This document shows, in pieces, positions 59,488-64,000 of a stretch of 64,000 nucleotides of DNA; within the stretch, counting starts at the first letter, position 1, and the number at the start of each line of letters is the position of its first letter. Under the pieces are notes generated by a model. It was given only the letters and a program-made list of their open reading frames with translations. It had not been told where the DNA came from and did no database searches. The stretch covers positions 29,532 through 93,531 of the forward strand of contig VXQX01000086.1 in NCBI GenBank assembly GCA_009838765.1, in the 5' to 3' direction. A program made the position numbers and the translations under genes. Origin of the DNA: Gemmatimonadales bacterium. GTDB lineage: Bacteria > Gemmatimonadota > Gemmatimonadetes > Palauibacterales > Palauibacteraceae.

Positions 59488-59829
59488 ATGAAGAAGCCGG
59501 TCTACAAGGAGTTGGTGGCCGCGTCATCGCGCCCGATGGTGCTCTCCATCCTGTCGGGTGGCGAGACGTACGGGTACGAGATTCTCAAGCAGGTCCAGTT
59601 GCTCTCCGGGGGTGAACTCGAGTGGTCCGACGGGATGCTCTACCCCGTGCTTCACCGGCTGGAGCGCGACGGGCTCATCAAGGGCCGCTGGCAACTCACC
59701 GACGCGGGACGGCGTCGCAAGTACTACCGGTTGACGAGCCGCGGGAAGCGACAGCTCTCAACCGATCGAGAGAGTTGGCGGGCCGTGTACGGAGCCCTCC
59801 AGATGTCCTGGGGAGGCAGCCATGTTTGA
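59488..59829 (+). CDS. PadR-family transcriptional regulator
   Basis: 113 residues. Winged helix: KELVAASSRPMVLSILSGGE, TYGYEILKQVQLLSGGELEW, SDGMLYPVLHRLERDGLIKG and RRRKYYRLTSRGKRQL. This is the standard PadR pattern (YGYEI, LYPVLHRLE, KYYRLT). The start ATG 59488 begins MKKPVYKELV. The stop overlaps the next start by 8 bases (ATGTTTGA). It probably represses cassettes A and B via the two operators. Confidence 0.93.
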   Translation: MKKPVYKELVAASSRPMVLSILSGGETYGYEILKQVQLLSGGELEWSDGMLYPVLHRLERDGLIKGRWQLTDAGRRRKYYRLTSRGKRQLSTDRESWRAVYGALQMSWGGSHV

Positions 59830-60490
59830 GTTCGAGAACGAGGTCCGACGGTGGCGGAGCGCACTGGATCGCAGGTCGTCGCTCTCGCCTCGCGAATTGG
59901 ATGAACTCGAAGACCACCTGCGCGCCCGCGTCGACCTGGAACTGGAGTTGGACGCCGCCCTGGCCCCGACGGAAGCCTTCGCGATCGCCCGGCGAGACCT
60001 CGGCGAACCGAAGGCGCTCTCCAGGGAGTTCGCGCGGGCCGGCCGGCCACGATGGAAGCCTCTGCTCGCCGGCGCTCTTGCCCTTTACTCGGCTTCACTA
60101 CTGCTGCCGGTGCTCCGCCTGGAACTGCTTCCGGCGTCGTGGGGCTTCGAAGCCTGGGTACCGCGCGGGTACGAGTTGCTCGCCGACATCGGGCTGCTCC
60201 CCCTGAACCTGCCGATGCTCCTGATGCTGCCTCTCATTTGGCGCAAGCGTCGACTAAAGGGCACGTGGCTCGCGGCGATCCTCGGGATCATTGGCGCGTC
60301 GGCTCTCGGACTCGGAGTGGCTGCGGTAATTGACATCGGATCTGATGCGCTGTCCTCGTTGCGTCCCGGCTATTGGGCGTGGTCCGCATCGTTCGTGTGC
60401 GCCTCGACCGCCCTGTGGCTCCGCCGACGAGGCTGGGCATCCGCCCGCCCGAAGAAGACGCTCGCCCAGGGTCGGCATGGTCGTGTTTGA
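59822..60490 (+). CDS. HAAS/permease-prefix-type membrane protein (cassette B, first copy)
   Basis: 222 residues. N-terminal domain SLSPRELDELEDHLRARVDL and AFAIARRDLGEPKALSREFA, near-identical to the 57401 product. Four or five membrane helices follow (LLAGALALYSASLLLP, AAILGIIGASALGLGVAAVI). Coupled to padR by the ATGTTTGA overlap, as expected for HAAS proteins that sense the membrane and signal to PadR. Function undetermined. Confidence 0.82.
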   Translation: MFEFENEVRRWRSALDRRSSLSPRELDELEDHLRARVDLELELDAALAPTEAFAIARRDLGEPKALSREFARAGRPRWKPLLAGALALYSASLLLPVLRLELLPASWGFEAWVPRGYELLADIGLLPLNLPMLLMLPLIWRKRRLKGTWLAAILGIIGASALGLGVAAVIDIGSDALSSLRPGYWAWSASFVCASTALWLRRRGWASARPKKTLAQGRHGRV

Positions 60491-61226
60491 ACTTGAGACG
60501 GAAGTCGCGAGGTGGCGCAGGAAGGTGGAACGCAGTTCTTCGCTTTCTCCGCGCGAAGTCGATGAACTGGAGGACCACCTCCGAGCCCGCTTCGAGTTGG
60601 AACGCGAGATGACGCCCGAGCGGCCGCCAGCCCGAGCCTTCAACACCGTGTGCGCTGAACTGGGTGAAGCGGCCGCGCTTTCGAGAGAGTTCGCGAAGGC
60701 CGGACGGCGCAGGTGGCGACCGTTGTTGCTGGCCGGCTGGGCGATGTTCGCGGTCTCGTTCTTTCTGCCGATCTCTCGGATGGCCTGGGTTGATCCCGGG
60801 GCGCTCCACCCGGATCTCGTGGCGCTCGTCGGATCGCAGCGCCCGTACGAGTTGCTGTGGACGCTGATCACGATGGGGGCGACGGACGCGGTGCTGGCCG
60901 TATGGATCGCGGCTGTGGTGCTACTCCCGAATCTGCCGTTGCTCATGACCTTGCCGGCGCTGTTGGGCTCTCGGCGATCCGCCCGGCGGTGGCTCCTGCG
61001 GGTCCTCGGCGGCATGGGCATCGTGAACCTGGGGCTGGGGGTGTTCCGTGTCGTCAGCCCGTCACCCTTCCCGTACGATGAAGGTGCCGTCGCGTTCTCA
61101 ACCCCAGGGGCCGGGTACTGGCTGTGGTCCGCGTCGTTCGCCTTGGCAGCCGCCGCGCTCTGGCTCCGCGGCCGAAGCTGGGCCGCCGACGGACCGGCGG
61201 AACCGGTGGCCGAGCGGGCGACGTAG
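60477..61226 (+). CDS. HAAS/permease-prefix-type membrane protein (cassette B, second copy)
   Basis: 249 residues. SLSPREVDELEDHLRARFEL and ALSREFAKAGRRRWRPLLLA repeat the HAAS module, and membrane segments include LLLAGWAMFAVSFFLPIS and LLRVLGGMGIVNLGLGVFRV. The start may be ATG 60477 or GTG 60483; the latter would give the family's (M)FELE opening. It overlaps the previous gene by 14 bases. Confidence 0.8.
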   Translation: MVVFELETEVARWRRKVERSSSLSPREVDELEDHLRARFELEREMTPERPPARAFNTVCAELGEAAALSREFAKAGRRRWRPLLLAGWAMFAVSFFLPISRMAWVDPGALHPDLVALVGSQRPYELLWTLITMGATDAVLAVWIAAVVLLPNLPLLMTLPALLGSRRSARRWLLRVLGGMGIVNLGLGVFRVVSPSPFPYDEGAVAFSTPGAGYWLWSASFALAAAALWLRGRSWAADGPAEPVAERAT

Positions 61227-61311
61227 GCATTAGCCTTCGTGGTGACACGCCGCTTCACCGTGCCGTTCCCTGCGAACGCCGGCCCACAATCCGCCTCGAG
61301 GAATCGCTCAA

Positions 61312-62529
61312 GTGAAGACCTTCCCCCGAGTGGCCGCCTTACTGCTGGCCGCGGGATCGGGCACGATTCCGGGCGGAGCCGGCGCCCAGGACGCTGCGGG
61401 TGTCGCCTCCCGCTGGATCGTGCATTCGCAGCCCGAGCGCGCATACGGGTGGCTGGAGGGAGAGCCGGACAGCGAGTTTTCTGACGTCGTCGGTGTCGTC
61501 CACGAGCCGAATGGGAGCATCGCCGTAGCGGATCGGACCCTCGCGACGATCGCGGTCCTCGCCGTCGATGGGAGGGTCGTGACCACGATGGGGCGCTCGG
61601 GCGATGGTCCCGGAGAATTCCGGAGGCTGGCGGGGATCGTGGCGGGCGGAGAGGGTGGGATTGTCGCCTTCGATCGTGAACACCAGCGGCTGTCGGAATG
61701 GACCTTCGACGGATCGCTGTTGGACGATACGAGGCTGAGCCGCGCGGGCGCGGACCGGCGGATCGGCGACGTCGGACGATTCGCGGACGGCAGCTGGTAC
61801 GCCCGCGAGGGGGATCGGATGGTCGCCGCGGATCGGGGCGGCGTGGGCCGGGATACGGTCGGCTTCCACCGACTCGACCGGGACGGTGTGGTCGGCGAGG
61901 GGCTGGCCCGCGTCCCGGGGAGCCTCAGCTCGCAGTTCGTCGTCGAGGGAATGTCCGGGATGCGCGGGGCCCTCTTCTCGCCGCGAGCCCTCGGCGCCAT
62001 CCGGGGCAACTGCCTCCTGCTCGCCGCCGGCGACGAACCCGTCGTACGGATCTTCGACCGAGCGGGGACCCCGCGGGGTGAACTGCGCCTCGACATCCCG
62101 GTCGACCGCGTGACGGAGGAGCACAGAGAGCGGTGGGTTGCGGCGTCCGTCGCGGCCGCCGGACGGACAACGGGCGGCGAGATCGTCCCGGAGGCGACCC
62201 GGATGATCGAGGTGATGGCGGCGGCGGTCGCGATGGCGGAGCGGGTTCCGTACGCCAACGACCTCATCGTGGACGAACCGGGATACATCTGGATCCAGTC
62301 CTGGCAGCTTCCCCAAGGCCCGGGCAGCCCGGAGTGGCGCGTCTTCACGGAGACCGGCCGGGGAATCGGGACCGTCCGGGTGCCCGAGGGTCTTCGCGTG
62401 CTGGACATATCGGCGGAGACCCTCACCGCCGTCCGGACGGATGAACTCGGCCGACAGTTCGTCCAGGTGCACGCGCTCGAGCGACGCGACGCCCTCGAGA
62501 TCCTCCCTCTTTCCCCCGGTTGCGGCTGA
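61312..62529 (+). CDS. Exported 6-bladed beta-propeller protein (cassette B)
   Basis: 405 residues. Signal peptide ending GGAGAQ. Propeller features: FSDVVGVVHEPNGSIAVADR, VTTMGRSGDGPGEFRRLAGI, IVAFDREHQRLSEWTFDGSL and NDLIVDEPGYIWIQSW. The GRSGDGPGEF segment is diagnostic of this propeller class. Counterpart of the 58089 product, although only the architecture, not the sequence, is close. GTG start at 61312, 85 bases after the membrane gene. Confidence 0.8.
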   Translation: MKTFPRVAALLLAAGSGTIPGGAGAQDAAGVASRWIVHSQPERAYGWLEGEPDSEFSDVVGVVHEPNGSIAVADRTLATIAVLAVDGRVVTTMGRSGDGPGEFRRLAGIVAGGEGGIVAFDREHQRLSEWTFDGSLLDDTRLSRAGADRRIGDVGRFADGSWYAREGDRMVAADRGGVGRDTVGFHRLDRDGVVGEGLARVPGSLSSQFVVEGMSGMRGALFSPRALGAIRGNCLLLAAGDEPVVRIFDRAGTPRGELRLDIPVDRVTEEHRERWVAASVAAAGRTTGGEIVPEATRMIEVMAAAVAMAERVPYANDLIVDEPGYIWIQSWQLPQGPGSPEWRVFTETGRGIGTVRVPEGLRVLDISAETLTAVRTDELGRQFVQVHALERRDALEILPLSPGCG

Positions 62530-62644
62530 GCGCTCCCGCTGTATCCGGCTGGCCGGGCGATCTGCGTCGATGGTACATTTTCGAGTTGGTGTGTCCTTGC
62601 GCCCTGCGGGGCGCGACGCGGTTGCCTGGAAGAGGGCTTCGGCC

Positions 62645-64000
62645 ATGCGAACATCGCTCTTGCTGCTCGTCGCGGCGGGTGTTCTCCCGAGTCCAGCCGC
62701 CGGTCAGGAGACCGGCGGGGCGCGGGGCGCCGAGCATCCTCCCGCCGCCTGGCCGCCCGCAATCGCACCGCTGACGGCGCCGCTGCCGCCGCTTGCCGCC
62801 GACACGCTCTCCGTCGAGACGGCGCAGGCGGTCGTCGCCGGAACTTGCATGCGCTGCCACAACCCCCGACGCGTCAGCGGGGGCATGTCGCTCGAGACCT
62901 TCGAGGTGACGTCGGCCTCCGACAACGCCGTGATCGCAGAGCGGATGGTGCGGAAGCTGCGGGCCGGGATGATGCCGCCCGTCGGCGTCCGTCGCCCAAC
63001 CCCCGACAGCCTGCGGACGCTGGCCGCCGTCCTCGAGTCGCGGCTCGACGCGGCCTGGGAGACGAACCCGAACCCGGGACGGCGGACATTCCAACGGCTG
63101 AACCGGGCCGAGTACTCGCGTTCGATCTACGATCTCCTCGATCTGGACATCGACGCCGGGGACTATCTGCCGCTCGATACGAAGAGCGCGAACTTCGACA
63201 ACATCGCCGATGTGCAGCTGCTCTCCCCGACGTTGATGGACGGGTATCTGCGCGCGGCGAGCGAGATCAGCCGGCTCGCGGTCGGCGACCCGGAGGTCAC
63301 GCCGAGCGAGGCCACCTTCCGGGTGTCGCGCTGGACCTCCCAAGCGGAGCACGTCGAGGGCACGCCGTACGGGAGCCGGGGCGGCGTCGCGGTGGACCAC
63401 AACTTCCCGGCCGACGGGGAGTACGTCTTCCGCGTCTCCTTCCATCACGAGACGACGGGCGCCCTGTTCGGGAACGGCAAGGGCGCGCTGCACACGACCG
63501 ACGAACCCGAGCGAATCGAGATCTCGATCGACGGCGAGCGCGTCGCGCTCCTCGACATCGACCGCTGGATGCACGTCTCCGATCCCGACGGCGTGAACCT
63601 CCGGACGGAGCCCGTCTTCATCGAGGCGGGGCCGCGCCGCGTGGCGGCCGCCTTCATCCGCACCTTCGAGGGGCCGTCGCAGGACGTGATGTCGCCGCAC
63701 GACTGGTCGATCGCGAGCACGAGCATCACGGACGCGTACGGGTTCACGACGCTGCCGCACCTGCGCGACCTGGCGGTCACCGGTCCCTTCGCTCCGGCGG
63801 GGATGTCCTCCACGCCGAGCCGCGAGCGCGTGTTCTCCTGCCGCCCCTCCACGCCGGAGGACGAGGCCTCGTGCGCGGAGGCGATTCTCTCGCGGCTGGG
63901 AACGAGGGCCTACCGGCGGCCGCTGACGGACGACAACCTCGCCGCGCTCATGAATCTGTACCGCGCCGGGGCCGGGGCGGGCGGTTTCGAGGAGGGGGTT
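62645..64000 (+). CDS. Cytochrome c / DUF1587-DUF1592-DUF1595 exported protein (partial, runs off window)
   Basis: An open frame of 452 codons without a stop, starting at ATG 62645 with GGAAGAGGG upstream. A signal peptide is followed by a haem-binding VVAGTCMRCHNPRRVSGGMS (CMRCH) and MVRKLRAGMMPPVG. The DUF1587 segment RTFQRLNRAEYSRSIYDLLD comes next, then a carbohydrate-module-like region (ADGEYVFRVSFHHETTGALF) belonging to the DUF1592 part. The last part, ILSRLGTRAYRRPLTDDNLA, is the start of DUF1595. These planctomycete-type cytochromes are found in Planctomycetota, Verrucomicrobiota, Acidobacteriota and Gemmatimonadota and are linked to polysaccharide breakdown. Later domains lie beyond 64000. 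Confidence 0.9.
   Translation, partial: MRTSLLLLVAAGVLPSPAAGQETGGARGAEHPPAAWPPAIAPLTAPLPPLAADTLSVETAQAVVAGTCMRCHNPRRVSGGMSLETFEVTSASDNAVIAERMVRKLRAGMMPPVGVRRPTPDSLRTLAAVLESRLDAAWETNPNPGRRTFQRLNRAEYSRSIYDLLDLDIDAGDYLPLDTKSANFDNIADVQLLSPTLMDGYLRAASEISRLAVGDPEVTPSEATFRVSRWTSQAEHVEGTPYGSRGGVAVDHNFPADGEYVFRVSFHHETTGALFGNGKGALHTTDEPERIEISIDGERVALLDIDRWMHVSDPDGVNLRTEPVFIEAGPRRVAAAFIRTFEGPSQDVMSPHDWSIASTSITDAYGFTTLPHLRDLAVTGPFAPAGMSSTPSRERVFSCRPSTPEDEASCAEAILSRLGTRAYRRPLTDDNLAALMNLYRAGAGAGGFEEGV

Noticed and set aside
62599..62614. GCGCCC/GGGCGC hairpin before the DUF1592 gene
   Set aside because: Short stem without a T-tract in GC-rich DNA; too weak to call a terminator.
1..64000. CRISPR arrays, rRNA and tRNA genes
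   Set aside because: No regularly spaced repeat array, conserved rRNA blocks or cloverleaf with the usual T-arm sequence was seen on either strand by eye.

Overview
The window is about 68-70% GC and densely coded, with many 4-base start/stop overlaps (ATGA, GTGA, TTGA). The gene content suggests a Gemmatimonadota-like or other marine, heterotrophic, high-GC Gram-negative bacterium. The clues are a TonB receptor with a carboxypeptidase-regulatory-like domain, secreted beta-propeller proteins, PadR regulators with HAAS/permease-prefix membrane proteins, a planctomycete-type cytochrome c DUF1587/DUF1592 protein, an S10 peptidase and a TolB-like amidohydrolase. This taxonomy is inferred; no rRNA or tRNA gene was seen.

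Layout. (1) 1-3939, minus strand: partial HicA-like toxin, VOC protein, and a three-gene exported set (creatininase-like, unknown, cytochrome c/copper monooxygenase-like). (2) 4137-7115: cobT-cobU-cobS-cobC, the nucleotide-loop end of cobalamin synthesis, with no visible riboswitch. (3) 7171-11149, minus strand: cobalamin riboswitch, BtuB-like receptor and a beta-propeller lipoprotein resembling BtuG. (4) 11117-19511: pduX, then a second cobalamin riboswitch whose 5' half lies inside pduX, then btuF-btuC-btuD-cbiB-cobD-cobO-cobQ. Together these genes import corrinoids and complete them; corrin-ring genes are absent from the window. (5) 19596-28155: metallo-beta-lactamase-fold lipoprotein, amidohydrolase, CcdA/DsbD-like protein and TlpA-like thioredoxin in one overlapping operon. 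It converges on a peroxiredoxin (24087-24683, minus) whose peroxidatic cysteine codon is an in-frame TGA followed by a bacterial-SECIS-like hairpin, so it is probably a selenoprotein. A serine hydrolase, an aminotransferase and a rhodanese lipoprotein follow.

(6) 28274-48758: an accessory/defence island with a more AT-rich entrance. It holds a Uma2 nuclease, DUF5343- and DUF4145-like proteins, a SNF2 helicase with DUF3883, a DUF1156 adenine methylase, an SMC-like ATPase with a TOPRIM-like partner, a DUF262-AlbA_2 fusion, a DUF499 ATPase, an XRE/ImmA-IrrE pair and a type II-short CBASS (CapV phospholipase, CD-NTase, E2). The CBASS has a near-consensus promoter placed so close to the start codon that the mRNA should be leaderless.

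(7) 48835-57266: exported metabolic genes (S10 peptidase, HpcH/HpaI-like lipoprotein, Tat-exported HDAC-like protein), a NYN nuclease, a divergent YchF GTPase, a DUF6165-like protein, a substrate-binding protein, an SDR remnant and a quinone reductase. (8) 57331-62529: two copies of a cassette [palindromic operator - PadR - HAAS-type membrane protein(s) - exported beta-propeller]. The upstream copy has lost padR by an apparently short-homology deletion. (9) 62645-64000: a cytochrome c/DUF1587/DUF1592 protein cut off by the window end.

The observations that most deserve follow-up are the candidate secreted selenocysteine peroxiredoxin with its SECIS-like element, the duplicated PadR/HAAS/beta-propeller cassette with its padR deletion scar, the composite DUF1156/DUF499 defence locus, and the BtuB/BtuG-like riboswitch operon.
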